64,000 nt of DNA from positions 20,112,501 to 20,176,500 of the forward strand of contig NC_080568.1 in NCBI RefSeq assembly GCF_030253575.1, in the 5' to 3' direction. Positions within the stretch are counted from its first letter, which is position 1. Each line of letters begins with the position of its first letter. Below, piece after piece: positions 46,892 through 58,102 of the stretch. The DNA is from Rhododendron vialii. Its lineage: Eukaryota; Streptophyta; Magnoliopsida; Ericales; Ericaceae. Under the pieces are notes generated by a model. That model worked only from the letters and a program-made list of their open reading frames with translations, was not told the DNA's origin and did not search any database. The position numbers and the translations under genes were made by a program.

Positions 46892-48718
46892 ATAGAGAAA
46901 GTTGAACAACAGAATCCACCATGGCTGAAGCCACTCCTAGAGGCCACTTTCTTCGTCAACTGTGAGACTCACAAGAATATAATCAGTGCAACTACTACTG
47001 CTTAGAATGTACTGGAAATCCTTTCTGTGTCTATTGTTCAGATGACCACCCAAAGCACCACATCATATAGGTAATGAAACATTCATATTCAATCGTTCGT
47101 ATACTCTGTATAATTAATGGATAATTAAAAAATTATAATTCTAATTTGCATGTGTGCTCTGACACGTTATCAGATAAGGAGATCGTCTTTGAACAACGGT
47201 GTGAAAGTTGATGATATCGGAGAGTATATAAACGTTGGTGCTATTCAAACATACGTAATAAACAATGGAGATATTGTGTTCTTGAATGCAAGACCATATG
47301 CAAGACTGCCTTATGGTGTGATCAATACTTGTGACATTTGTCATCGCAGTCTCCCAACAGCTAACTTCAAATTCTACTCTCTCGGTTGTAAGGTAATTAT
47401 GAATTTTGTTAACTATAGGATTGAATAATCACAAAGTTAATCCTTCAAAGCAATTGGTATATCAATGAATAGGCATGCTCAAAATTACACGATTATTATT
47501 TGTCGCTGGACTCTAACTAATTTCAGTACCATAAACATCAAAATATCAATATTTGTTTAGTCCAAATAAACCACAATTGGAAATATGGAGCAAGGTAAAA
47601 AATTGAATGTTATCAGTCATTGTTTCCCAAACCATACTCTTTAAGTATTATGTAAAAGATCTTGTCTATCTGGTACATCGTTATATTGGTCACTCGTGGA
47701 AAGGGAAAAAGTACTGTGATAGTTACTAGCGCCGAAAAAACATGATGCATAGAAAATACATGATCAAACCATGTTACTAAAAACCTTAGAAACTGTATAT
47801 ATGATGTTAGTCCTGTATCGTTATAACTTTTATTAAATGGATCGGTTCAAGTTTTCTTATGGATACATTGCAGATTCTAAATGGCACAACATGAAATAAA
47901 TGTGTAGGATTTTAATTAACATGAACTGTAGAATTAATATTTGGTAGCGAGATTGGTACTTGAACACGTAATTGAGATGTTACATAATGGACTTGAAGAA
48001 CTGTACAAACCTTTTTCGTCTATTTGATGAATCGTAGTGCTATGCTCATTTATTAATTAGTCGATTAGAAAGGTTAGTCCCCCAAAATTTGCCTTCTCAA
48101 GACTATCCCTATGTTCCTCTAATAAATTCAGCTGCGTTTCCATGCAACGAATAGCGTTCTTTGTTCTCTTAAATATGCGTTCCTTAAAATAATTGATTCC
48201 TATTATTAGTCTGAGTGATGAATTCTATTAGTTTGCTATCTATTTATAAGCATGATATTTAATTTACTTACATCCTCACCTCTGACAAAGCAACTTGGAA
48301 AGCTGCAAATATTCTTGCTTACATATTTCAATATGGACATATTCTCAAATCCATGATTTGTAGTGTAATTATGGAAGTAACAATCATTTGAATGGTAAGT
48401 TAATGGATGTGAATTTGATTTATGCTGTTGATATAGCGCGATGCTATATATCGTGGTTTTCCAGAGGAAACGTTCACGCTTGAACCAAAGCTCAGCACGT
48501 GTGAATTAAATAACAGCTTCCAGGTTGATTAATTATTAGCACCAGAAGGACAACAAAAAATGAGGAAGTTAGATATATTGGTTTCAAAATCTCCTATTGT
48601 GGCTACTTCACTTGCCAAAGAAGTTCCAAGTAACGTTTCTCCTACAACTCCACCCATGTTCAACCACATGAATTCCAGGAAAAGGAAGGACATTCCTCAG
48701 CAGGCCCCTCTGACTTAA
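46892..48718 (+). pseudogene. PLATZ zinc-finger transcription factor, broken
   Basis: PLATZ proteins are plant-specific AT-rich-DNA-binding factors. Exon 1 (about 46892-47070) reads EKVEQQNPPWLKPLLEATFF and VNCETHKN, then after a frame loss near 46980 CNYYCLECTGNPFCVYC and DDHPKHHII. Exon 2 (47174-47392) reads IRRSSLNNGVKVDDIGEYIN, IQTYVINNGDIVFLNARP, NTCDICHRSLPTANFKFYSL and GCK. Exon 3 (48437-48718) ends SRKRKDIPQQAPLT, the usual PLATZ tail. Order, Cys/His spacing and intron positions fit the family. Damage: the codon where Met is expected is ATA (46892-46894), there is a frameshift near 46980, exon 1 ends in TAG (47068-47070) where CAG is expected, and TAA lies at 48530-48532. It retains introns and all three exons, so it is a decayed gene or a DNA-level copy. 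Confidence 0.88.
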
Positions 48719-49164
48719 TTTGTTCAATAGATCAACGGTTGCATCATATAATTACAGCAGAACCAGAGGCACAATGTTGTTAGCATTGTAGAATAGAGAG
48801 TATAATAACTCTTTGGAAACTTTTGAACCTTTTGTTAGCTCTGGCTTTTGATTGCTTTATTAATTAGTGTTGATTTTATGGACCAAACAACGTTTGTGTT
48901 GCCTGTAAAAACTTTATGACTCTATTTTGTGTCTTTGGATATATCTGATAAAAATAGCGCATAAGTTTGAATGTTTTTCGTTCCTTCTTAGATGTTTACC
49001 AATTTATAAGATAGCAGTTTCACAAGGTTATCGTGGTTTATTCTTTCCTTGAGAACATTGTTCTTTAATATCATTACAGATGATTCTCCTATTTGGTTTG
49101 GCAATTATTCAGCACAAACGTTCATGAACTGTTACTTTATTTGTTGTGTTGCTTGCATATCTCT

Positions 49165-50835
49165 TCCATGAGGCACCTCGTAATGTAGATACCCGATTTG
49201 GAATTAGCAAAAAACTGAACAATTTATTAGCTAAAGCATGGCTTGAGAATACAAAAACCTTATTTATCAGAAAGGGGAGTGGATTCTCTTCATGAAGCGT
49301 TATAACTGACAACACATACAGAGGTGTCCATGAGGTCGGATTGCCTTCTTAAATTGCTCAGAGCATAACATTTGAGGACAGAGTTACTCAACCTAACGTA
49401 CAATATCTACAAAGGTTGGTCGATGAAGAGTTGTGTTTGACTTATATGGATAGTTTATTAACATACTTGCTGAGTAAAGATTGAAAGGGGAATATATTTT
49501 TAAGATAAGGTGAAGTGGTACATTAATGGTGTATAATGGATGCAGATATTGTTTTTATTAACTGCCTTCTGATTATGCCTATACATTCCTTGCAGGCATT
49601 ATCAATTTATGATCACTAGGATCATATAGTGATGATCAACCCTCTTATGTGCGGGCCTCTTAGTGCTGATTTTCATGGAAACTATGTCCATTTATTTTAT
49701 CCCCAATCTCTTACTGCAAAAGCAAAGGTTTTGGAACTGTTATCTATACAGAAGCAGTTGCTTAGTTCTCATAATGGTAACCTCAACTACTTGTAGCTGG
49801 CTGCTGATGTGTTCTTATCACTGACAATTATGCTTAAGAGCTATTCCATGGCAAAACCAGTTGCTCAGTAGCTGACAATGTTTGTCTCCAGCTCCTTGCC
49901 ACATTTGGCGTTACTTAGGATGAAGAGATTAGGCCCTCGGTGGAGTACTGTACAATATTACAAGGAGCTCATTCTACCACTTGGTTTTGATTATTCTGAT
50001 GATACATTTTTGGCTAGCAAGAGTGAACTTTGAACAATTGACTGTAGTACGAATGTTATGCAATCAATAATTAATAACATTAGTTCTATTTTCCTAAAGA
50101 ATGACCCAAGTGATGTCTTGAAATTCTTTAACGCTTTACAGCCTTTCCTCATGGAACATTTATTTTCTCAATAATTCAGTATGATGTTACAAGATTTCTT
50201 CATTCAGAGAGCTGTCTTAGAGGACAATCATAATTGCCTTCAGGAAAATACCCCTTGCTTGGTGACCTACATTCGACCTACAATGAGTTAACTGAACTGC
50301 AAGTAGAAAAACACTTACGGCTTCTGAAATTACCTATTGCTAATTTCATTCTAAGGTCATTTGTAATAGGATATATTATTGATTGCAAAAGTGACTCCTT
50401 TATTATAAAGGTTGTTTAGCAGATTGAGTTCTTGGGGCTTCTACTTTTGAGTGGGGAGAAATTTTACACAGAGGCCTTAGTTGACGACATGGGTCTCTCT
50501 TCCATAACAAGTATCCTATAATCCAAGAGATACCTCATTCTATCTCTTAGAGAGAAATTATTGTCCATTCATCGAGAAAGTTGACAAAAACAGATACTTT
50601 GTTCAATAACTTAATAGCGATTCTTCAGGATGTTGTTATCTGTTATGATAGCATGGTGACAAATGTGTGTAGTAACTCAATCACAGAATCTCAGCATGGA
50701 ATTAAGAGTGTGTTTGTTACTGGTGAATCGGTTCATGAGTTGGCCGCAACTTCCATGTCTAAGCTTACATATAAGCTTGTTCTTGAGTCTTCTCACTGCG
50801 ATAATTCATCATGGGAAATTGTTAACCTTGAAAAT
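49165..50835 (+). pseudogene. NRPE1 fragment, copy 2 (longest)
   Basis: This covers a longer part of the Pol V largest subunit than copy 1. It reads TYRGVHEVGLPS and SITFEDRVTQPNVQYLQRLV near 49318-49420, then GPLSADFHGNYVHLFYPQSL near 49655-49710 and KVLELLSIQKQLLSSHNGNL. After that come LHSTYNELTELQVEKHLRLL (50251-50310), FNNLIAILQDVVICYDSMV (50600-50657) and LAATSMSKLTYKLVLESSHC with NSSWEIV to 50825. The catalytic metal site, DFDGD in active subunits, reads DFHGN, so even a restored frame would lack it. Multiple stops and frameshifts are present. At about 50836 it is joined directly to another copy of an earlier NRPE1 segment. Confidence 0.88.
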
Positions 50836-51215
50836 TATGCTAAAGAACTATTTCTTAACGAAATGAGGTACCCAGCAGCTAGCAATGTTTGTGTCCAATT
50901 CCTTGCTGCATTCCGTCTTCTTTAAGGTCAAGAGATCAGGTCCTTTGTCAACTATGGTACAGTTATTACCAACAACTCAATCTACCACTTGCTTCTGACT
51001 GTTCGCATTCGATTGATCATGCCCTTGGTAGACTGTGGTGCAATTATTACGGATAAGTCTATCTATGACTTGGTTCTGACTGTTCTGGTGATAGATTCTG
51101 GGCTAGGAGAGTGAACTTTTGATAATTGATTTTAGTAGAGATGTCATGCAATCAATAGTTAGTAACATTGTTGTTTCTATTTTCGCAAAGAATGACTCAA
51201 AATTTATCATGCTTT
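50836..51215 (+). pseudogene. NRPE1 fragment, copy 3 (repeat of an internal segment)
   Basis: From AAAATTATGCTAAAGAACTA onward the DNA matches the segment at 36098-36400 of copy 1 (and 49825-50100 of copy 2), including CAATCAATA.TTAGTAACATTG and AAAGAATGACTCAAA near 51190. The pieces come from an earlier part of NRPE1 than the sequence they follow, so the array is rearranged. About 70 bp inside the segment (51005-51060) is a short extra duplication of CTTGGTAGACTGTGGT-type sequence. Confidence 0.75.
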
Positions 51216-52147
51216 CTTCCCATCCTCTAAACACAAACAAAGTTTCTAGGCTCCAGCAGCAAAAGATCATAATAATTTTTGCTAGCTAATATCTTTGTTC
51301 TGTAGCTTTACCAAAATTTGATTTTAAATCCCACATAAATATCGAAGTGCAATTTGAACACTACAGATCCTATTGCTTATGATTCTCCACAAGTACATAA
51401 CTTTCTCAATTAATTGCATCCAGCCTCTTTCCAAAATAATCTACAAAAACGATTCCACGCAATATCCAGCAATATAAATCAAAATTTTGCAAAACATAAT
51501 ACATGTACTCGTATGGCAATATGTTACCGTTTTCAGTACAAGTAAAATATTCACAAATTAAATTCAATTTATGTTCTGCAATCCAAATTTTCAGTCCAAA
51601 CTCCATTCAGCATAACAACCCAAAAATAGAAACCATAGCCACACACGAATTAAAAGTAATATCATGTTATTCATGCATACAAATCATAAATTTAAATAAC
51701 AAATAAATTTTACAGCATAATGAAACACATAGATTCACATGCAGAAATTGGAGTCCTGTTCATGATCACTTAAATCACCATCACAATAGTAATTGCTATC
51801 AGTACAATACTATATCGGCTAATAAATATAACTACAGTTAATACAACACTAGAAAAACAACTAGGTCCAGGGATACACTCTCTCAATGCCATCTCCTATG
51901 AATACTATTACATTCACATCTGTTGCATCAAACACAGTAACAAGAACAAAATCCAACGGTTCTAGATTCAGAGCATTGAAGAAAAGTGCTAAACTTGGAC
52001 GATCAACCCAGTTATTTATCCTAGGGACAGCCCACCATTTGTTTCGCATGTGCAGAAAGATCTCGTTAACACCAACATCATGAAAAAAATCACGAAAATG
52101 CTTCCCAAACACCAGCTCAAGATAATCTGCTTCGTTCTCCAATATAA
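51216..52147. other. spacer; unassigned minus-strand frame at its end
   Basis: Mostly AT-rich. On the minus strand 52181-51861 is open for 106 codons (MRNKWWAVPRINNWVDRPSL inside), runs into the LTR of element X, and matches no family I recognise. It may be a truncated exon cut by the LTR insertion. Confidence 0.3.
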
Positions 52148-53079
52148 TGTGGAATAATAACCCAAGCGTAGGGTTTAACACTTCGATTGAAGCATAATAA
52201 ACCGAAAATCCGGGATCGTACCCAAGGGAATAATTATATGGCTTTGTCAGATTTGTAGATGCAAGTAAGGGTTTTCGGCTTTTAGACAGCCAACTTTGTT
52301 TTACTTTAAACGGTGGAAATAAAAGGGCTAAATTAAAAACGAATTAACTAGAGAAAAGATAGGCTAGGTCTAGGAATTATCAACACTCAAGACTCAAGCT
52401 AAATCACATTCTTTACCCAATTACACAATTTAAGATACTTGATTATAGTTCTCAAATCGGAAGATAAAATGATTTGAGAACCAAGCTAGCTCTAGAATTC
52501 ATTTGGCAAATACCTCGAGCGACAGAGCTCTAAGCATCATATGTGGTGGGTAGGCGAAGCTCCCACCTACACATGATCAAAGAGGTTAACACCTCGGTGA
52601 TTTGACAAACAAACCCAAACCCCACATCAATTTTCAAATCAAAGTTTAAAGCTTTATTGGGTGCAAAATGCAATTTTCGCCCAAGCCATGAGGTGCTAAT
52701 CACCCCATGACCTAACCTTTAAAACTACTCACCCATATCTAGAGAGATAAGAGTAAGTGAAAAACTACTAAGCATAATTGAAAAGCAACACTAGAAGAAA
52801 ATTAAAGATTAAGATAGATCGGGAGAAAATTAACAACTTTAATTAAAGAGACAATGTCAAAAACTAACAACTAAAGACAGAAATTGAAATATTTAAAACT
52901 GAAAACGAAGAACACTCAAGAACAATTTGAATTGCAAAGAAATCTAATCTAGATCTAGAAAATTGTACTATTGAATCTATCTACTTGTTTTTACAAAACA
53001 ATGACATAAGCTTTTATACTCCGGAGATCCGCGCCTGGAATATTCCCAAAATGCTCAGAAATTCGCTCTTAAGTAGCTC

Positions 53080-53240
53080 GGCATCGATGGCAACGGCCTT
53101 AGAGTGCTCTACTATGGGGCTCAGCATCGATGGACTGTAAGACTTGACATCGATGCCGAACTGGTTAGGGGACTGGACCACTAAGGGTCTCGGCATCGAT
53201 GGAACTTTTGCCTTGACATCGATGCCGAGCTGGTTAGCTC
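53080..53240. repeat. five GCATCGATG palindromes in the X LTR
   Basis: GGCATCGATGG (53080-53090), AGCATCGATGG (53122), ACATCGATGCCGA (53148), GGCATCGATGG (53192) and ACATCGATGCCGAG (53216) alternate in orientation at 25-45 bp spacing. They are followed by GAACTGGTTAG / GAGCTGGTTAG. The same motif recurs in X at 61751-61925. Confidence 0.85.
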
Positions 53241-53269
53241 GATGCTTGGCCGTCATCCTTTGCCTTGCT

Positions 53270-53395
53270 GCCTGCCTCTTGCTCGGGCAAATTTGGTTCT
53301 GCTCGGGCAAATCTGCTTTCTGCCTTGGGCAAATCAGCTTCTGCCTTGGCCATCCAGCTTCTGCCTTGGCCATTTCTGGTTCTGCTCAGGCAATG
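53270..53395. repeat. imperfect short tandem repeats in the X LTR
   Basis: CTGCTCGGGCAAAT and TTCTGCCTTGG(C/G)CA variants are repeated about six times, about 18-27 bp each. Confidence 0.75.
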
Positions 53396-53560
53396 ACATG
53401 CCTTACGCCTTGAAAACTCCCATGTTTGGCGATTTACCTATAAAACAGAACTAGAACACTCTACAAGCAAACAACGTTAATCAACAACTAATTATTAATT
53501 AAATTAAACTAAAACTAAACACTAGCGCACCCTACATTACATTCTCGGGTGCTTATCTCA

Positions 53561-53575
53561 ACCCCCAACTTAAGG
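53561..53575 (-). other. polypurine tract of element X
   Basis: ACCCCCAACTTAAGG directly abuts the LTR end. On the minus strand it reads CCTTAAGTTGGGGGT, the usual plus-strand priming site. The same sequence with one more C occurs at 59275-59289. Confidence 0.65.
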
Positions 53576-53671
53576 TTTGCTAGTCCCTAGCGAACGAAAT
53601 GCAAAAACTTAGAAAAATAAAATAATAAAAAAAAAAAAATAACTACCCGAATTCTTAACACACGTTATCGT

Positions 53672-53688
53672 CCCCGGCAACGGCGCCA
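53672..53688 (-). other. extra tRNA-Asp primer binding site left of LTR A
   Basis: CCCCGGCAACGGCGCCA is the complement of TGGCGCCGTTGCCGGGG, the site complementary to the 3' end of plant tRNA-Asp. It is preceded by about 50 bp of the Y leader (AACTACCCGAATTCTTAACA...). A 3' LTR should not have a primer site on its outer side, so this marks a recombinant junction. Confidence 0.85.
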
Positions 53689-53692
53689 AAAA

Positions 53693-54829
53693 TGCTTGAC
53701 CGATTTCCTAGACCTAAAATAATGGGTTGCCCCAAGCGTAGGGCGCAGACCGACGTAGCATAATATCCGGTAAGTCCGGAGTCGAATCCACAGAGACGGT
53801 GATGTGTGCTGACTAAAAATTCGGGTTTAACTAATTTAAATGGGCTCTTAGGTAGCCACCCTTTGTCGTTTTGATTGAGATTAAATTAAAACCTAGAAAT
53901 TGATTGTACTTTTCAAATAATTAAAAGAAAGGTACTGTCGTAGGATTCATAGCACTCGTAACCAGTCCGGATTAACCTGCTCCATTCGGTGTTCTTATAA
54001 ACGTTCGATCTGAGATTGAAAAAGATACCCCGTAAGATGCGAGACTCTATGGTTGCCGTTTACCCATGCGCAGCGGAGAATGGGTTTTGGACCCCCATTC
54101 CCCCGTTTTCATGGGCTCCGACAATGCCCAGATTCGTCCGCGGGAAGTATTTTTTCAATCTTAAATCATTTTTACATTGTTTGAAAACAGGAGCAGTATC
54201 CGAACTGATCACGGCGTGCTAATCACCCCGCGACCCTACCTAAATAACTACTCACTCATCATTAAACAATAAACAAAAGAAACCCTAGTTTGAAACATGT
54301 TTTTATTATGCGAGATAGTAAATAAATAAAAGTTCTAAATTAAACATGAATCAACGAACAACTTTTATAAATAACGGAATTTAAAACTAGTTACTGAATT
54401 GCGAGTAATTGAACAAAACATAAAAACTTGGAAGGAAACATACTGTAAGCAATATGTAGAACAAAGAACGGTAGCAGCAGCCTTTTTTCTTCTTTTCCAC
54501 GCAGCACCTTGTGCGCAGCTTTTTCTCTTTTTTCCCAGGACTGGCCGAACTCATCAGTAGGGTAACAAAGTTGGTTTTATAGGGATTGAAGGGAATAATT
54601 ACATAGTAGCCCTTGGACTTTACATAATAAAACATTAGTCATTCAACTTCGAAGAACTTTGCATCTTGATCCAAAACTTCTATAAAATCTTCTTTTTACC
54701 CAAATTATTGGAAACCGAGCTCGAGCAATCTATAAACATTAAAACACAGAATAAAAATCAGTTAACAAAAATAAAGGACTAATAAATATAGATTGGAGGG
54801 CCAAAATATTTATATTTTGGCACTTATCA
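53693..54829 (-). repeat. LTR A of element Y (left copy)
   Basis: A 1137-bp direct repeat of 58103-59240. It includes the GTCCGGAGTCGAATCCACAG block near its minus-strand 3' end. The outer (left) side is a primer site and Y leader fragment, not host DNA. Confidence 0.92.
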
Positions 54830-54840
54830 CACCCCCCAAC
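54830..54840 (-). other. polypurine tract of element Y
   Basis: CACCCCCCAAC next to LTR A reads GTTGGGGGGTG on the minus strand, adjoining the LTR start TGATAAG. Confidence 0.7.
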
Positions 54841-56796
54841 TTACATTTTGCTAGTCCTCGAGCAAATAAAATAAATAAATAAATAAAACAACTGACTAAC
54901 AGATAAATCTTTTAAACCCCCGGGTGGCCCCGGTAGGACGAGTGAAGTCTTGTGAGGATTTTCAGCAATGGTTACCCACAAAACACCGTGAATCCTGTCC
55001 ACATAGAACCCAAAAACTGCAATGCAACTCATTGATACGCCAATGCCAAGAATATAGCATATGCAAAAAAATAGTTCTAGAGGCTATCAAAACATAGAAA
55101 TAAATCATGGCACTCAAACTTAGCGTGTGTGAGCAAAGACCTTAACCACAAGTGAACAACAACTAAGTACTCTCTCCGGACCGAGTCTCGACTTCAATTC
55201 TCACCGTGTTATGCACTCAACAAAAGAAAACACTCGAAACATGATGCATTTAATAAACTCTCAATGTGTGCGGGCGAAAGTTATACAATAGAGAATCAAA
55301 GTACCTCGCACACTTTAGACACGAAGGGAAAGCTTTTTAAGGTAGACACATGATCTCATGAAAGGAATGTCAAGCATTAAAGACTATCTATCCATCGAAC
55401 CACAACTCATTGCCCCTAAGATCAAATAGGACTTTTATTCGGTTATATCGGTAGGCAAGGAAAAGTGCTTCAAATGTTAGGATAAATTATAGGCAAGTGT
55501 CCGAAATTAGGCCAAGATAACATAGGCAAGTATAACAATGTTCGTCCTCTTTCAACCCTTTTCAACTCCGCCATATCCCTCATATTCTTCACCCTTCACA
55601 CAATTCCAAGATGAAACAACTTATTTCATTCTTGTAACAAGTATATTGGTGTCTTCCCCTTATCTTTTTTTTTTTATTTTTTTTTATTTTATTCAAGTTT
55701 CAATCTCTTTTTTTTTTTTTTTTTTTTTGCATGGGGAAGAATACCGCAACTCGAGTACAACATTCTTGAAACACTTATCATATTCTCTTCAAAAATTAAC
55801 TTTCACATGATTAGCTCGCCATTCTCAAGACACAATTTGGTTGGTGAAGGTTAACAAGAAAAAGGCTCATGCAAAAGGCACAATGTGGCTTGCAATGGAT
55901 AAAGTGTTTAAGAAAAAGAAACGAACCGGCTCAAAGCACAAAAATGGCCTACTATCATCTCCTAGGGGCAATACAACCATATAACTTTCCATTCCCAAAA
56001 GAAGACATAATAGGCATGCATTAAGTCCCAATACTTGACGACAAAGATAATGAGATCGACAACGATTAAGCTTCTTTCTCTTTCTTTCTTTTTTATGACA
56101 AACGAAGAGTTTATGTGACATCGCTCCAAAGAAAGATAAGGCACTAAAGCTCACATGGGCAACAGTCTTCACTAATCTAGCCATTGAAAGCACTAAAGTC
56201 ACAATTCACAAGCAGTCAAGGTCCAAGAAATGTGCAGTGCAAAGATGCTAAGAGTGTATGCCAGGATAAATTTCTATCGCCAAGCTAGCAAAAAGAACTA
56301 CCATGCAACATAAATATTCAAGAAATGCCCACAGATTCTCAATACAAGCAACCAACAAGTAAACTTTGCAATTTCCAAGTCCCAAGTAGAAAGGATCCAA
56401 CAAGTTTTTTTTTTTTTTTTTCAAAATTATTTTATTAACAAAATAAAGAACAAAGTGATCCCTCCCCCCAACTTGAACTATTCAATGTCCGCATTGAAGG
56501 CATGAAAAATAAAGATAAGATAGAAACGTAAAAGAGAGGAGAGATATCACCTCGAAAAGGAGAGGCTAAGCAGAGAAAATTATAGAAAGAGGGAGACCCC
56601 CCAACTTGGATCTAACAACCTGCAAAATGTGAGCCTCCAACACAGCAGGAAAAATAACTAAAATAAATAAACAATGGAAAAAATAAAATAAAAGATAAAA
56701 AATCATCCACTTTCTTCACGCGAAAGACACGAGTACTACTTTTCTCCCCATTTCTCAAGCAAGAAATGGGTGGCTATTCCAGACCCAAAAAAAAAA

Positions 56797-57987
56797 TTAT
56801 GTACAAGCAGCCAAACGCGGGTACCGAATATTTATCATGCCAATGAAAGCTAAGACAATGAACATAACGCTCCATTCTACACTTTTTATCAAGAATTGAA
56901 CCCGACCATGCCATAAGATAAGATACTTCGAGTAGCACATTTGCCGAATTCGTTTTAGACATTTAAATTCCAACAAATGTATAGCCCAAACTAGATCAAT
57001 TTTCAAAGCGTTGACAAAGTCCAGAAGATATGGATGATAAACTAAATTAAATTCATCAACACCAAGAAAATCAATCAGCTCCACATTTAAAAACTCTTGC
57101 GAAAGTGTAGATTCAGTAGCAGGAGTGGCACAATCTAGAGCTGAGAGTACTTGATTATTCAGTGCAACTATTGGCAATGACTCCTCAAAAGGCATATAAC
57201 CTGGTGCAACTATAGGCAATGACTCCTCCTCAAAAGGCATATAACCTGGTGCAACTATAGGCAATGACTCCTCAAAAGGCATATCGCCTTCATTAATGAC
57301 AAGTAACTCTATTTCCTTTTTTTCTCTCGCATCAAAATTCTTAGGAAGTGGCTCTTTTTCCCTCGCATCAGAATTAATATCCTCAGAAAGTGACTCTATT
57401 TCCTCTCTTTCTCTGGCATCAAAATTGGTATCCTCAGAACTTTTGGTCAACTCACTAAATTGGAGCTTTTGGGTTAATTCATCTAAAAAATCCCAAGCGT
57501 CTTCAGGGGTTTTATCCAGAAATTCGTCAGTGGACCTAAAATCCACCTCGCATGACTTAAGGTTTAAACCACGGCAAAAGATAACCAGAAGACTGCCAAG
57601 CTCACAATTAAACGACCAAGAGAATACAACAAATTTAAATCGCTCCCAACACTCTGACAAAGACTCATCATCATGTTGAGAGAAATCTGATAGTTCTTGT
57701 AAAAGCATGTGAGTCTCATATGAGGGATTGAAATGATTGAAAAATTGTATTACAATCTCACCCCATGTCAATCTTGGACTCAAACAATTAAACCAATCTA
57801 GAGCACTATCATGCAAAGATGCTGGGAATACATGTAAAAGAGCCACTTCATCACTAGCAAAAGCTTCCTCAAGTTTATGAACATGCGAAAAATGATTTTC
57901 TGATGCAAAACCATAAAATATAGGAAGCGACACTGAACAATCAAATTGTTTTGCATAACCTCCATACCTCCTCGCAAAATGGGCCAT
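56797..57987 (-). CDS. gag-like capsid protein of element Y
   Basis: A 396-residue protein starting at MAHFARRYGGYAKQ. The frame is open 28 codons further upstream, but that part is only Ile- and Lys-runs from an ATA/A tract. Residues about 55-170 fit the Ty3/gypsy retrotransposon gag domain: FPASLHDSALDWFN, LTWGEIVIQFFNHFNP, ESLSECWERFKFVV and KTPEDAWDFLDEL. Gag would form the virus-like particle that packages element RNA. Residues about 240-290 hold three in-frame repeats of MPFEESLPIVAPGY. No CCHC zinc knuckle and no protease motif are visible. The frame is intact. A gag-only element with intact LTRs matches the TR-GAG class of non-autonomous retrotransposons. Confidence 0.85.
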   Translation of the reverse strand: MAHFARRYGGYAKQFDCSVSLPIFYGFASENHFSHVHKLEEAFASDEVALLHVFPASLHDSALDWFNCLSPRLTWGEIVIQFFNHFNPSYETHMLLQELSDFSQHDDESLSECWERFKFVVFSWSFNCELGSLLVIFCRGLNLKSCEVDFRSTDEFLDKTPEDAWDFLDELTQKLQFSELTKSSEDTNFDAREREEIESLSEDINSDAREKEPLPKNFDAREKKEIELLVINEGDMPFEESLPIVAPGYMPFEEESLPIVAPGYMPFEESLPIVALNNQVLSALDCATPATESTLSQEFLNVELIDFLGVDEFNLVYHPYLLDFVNALKIDLVWAIHLLEFKCLKRIRQMCYSKYLILWHGRVQFLIKSVEWSVMFIVLAFIGMINIRYPRLAACT

Positions 57988-58081
57988 TTTTTTTTTTTTT
58001 TTGCTTTTCATCGATAAAAAAATAATAATAATAATAATAATAAAAAAAATAACTACCCGAATTCTTAACACACGTTATCGT

Positions 58082-58098
58082 CCCCGGCAACGGCGCCA
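58082..58098 (-). other. tRNA-Asp primer binding site of element Y
   Basis: CCCCGGCAACGGCGCCA is four bases from the LTR B boundary. On the minus strand it reads TGGCGCCGTTGCCGGGG, the tRNA-Asp-type primer site used by Athila/Tat/Ogre elements. Confidence 0.9.
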
Positions 58099-58102
58099 AA
58101 AA

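Larger units (their letters stand above)
52148..53560 (-). mobile_element. LTR of retrotransposon X (left, 3' LTR on the minus strand)
   Basis: The right boundary is firm: TGCTTATCTCA is followed by ACCCCCAACTTAAGG, a polypurine tract when read on the minus strand. The left boundary is tentative, at the TGTGGAATAATAACCCAAGC that resembles the start of the Y LTRs (CCCAAGCGTAGGG, AGCATAATA, AATCCGG shared). Length is about 1.4 kb. No target duplication can be tested because the other end of X is outside the window. Confidence 0.6.

Noticed and set aside
57988-58071. 28-residue Ile/Lys-rich extension of the gag protein
   Set aside because: It arises from ATA and A repeats in the leader; the gag-like sequence starts at the ATG at 57987.
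53672-58098. tRNA-Asp gene remnants
   Set aside because: Only the 17-18 bases complementary to the tRNA 3' end are present, in the position of retrotransposon primer sites; no tRNA fold surrounds them.
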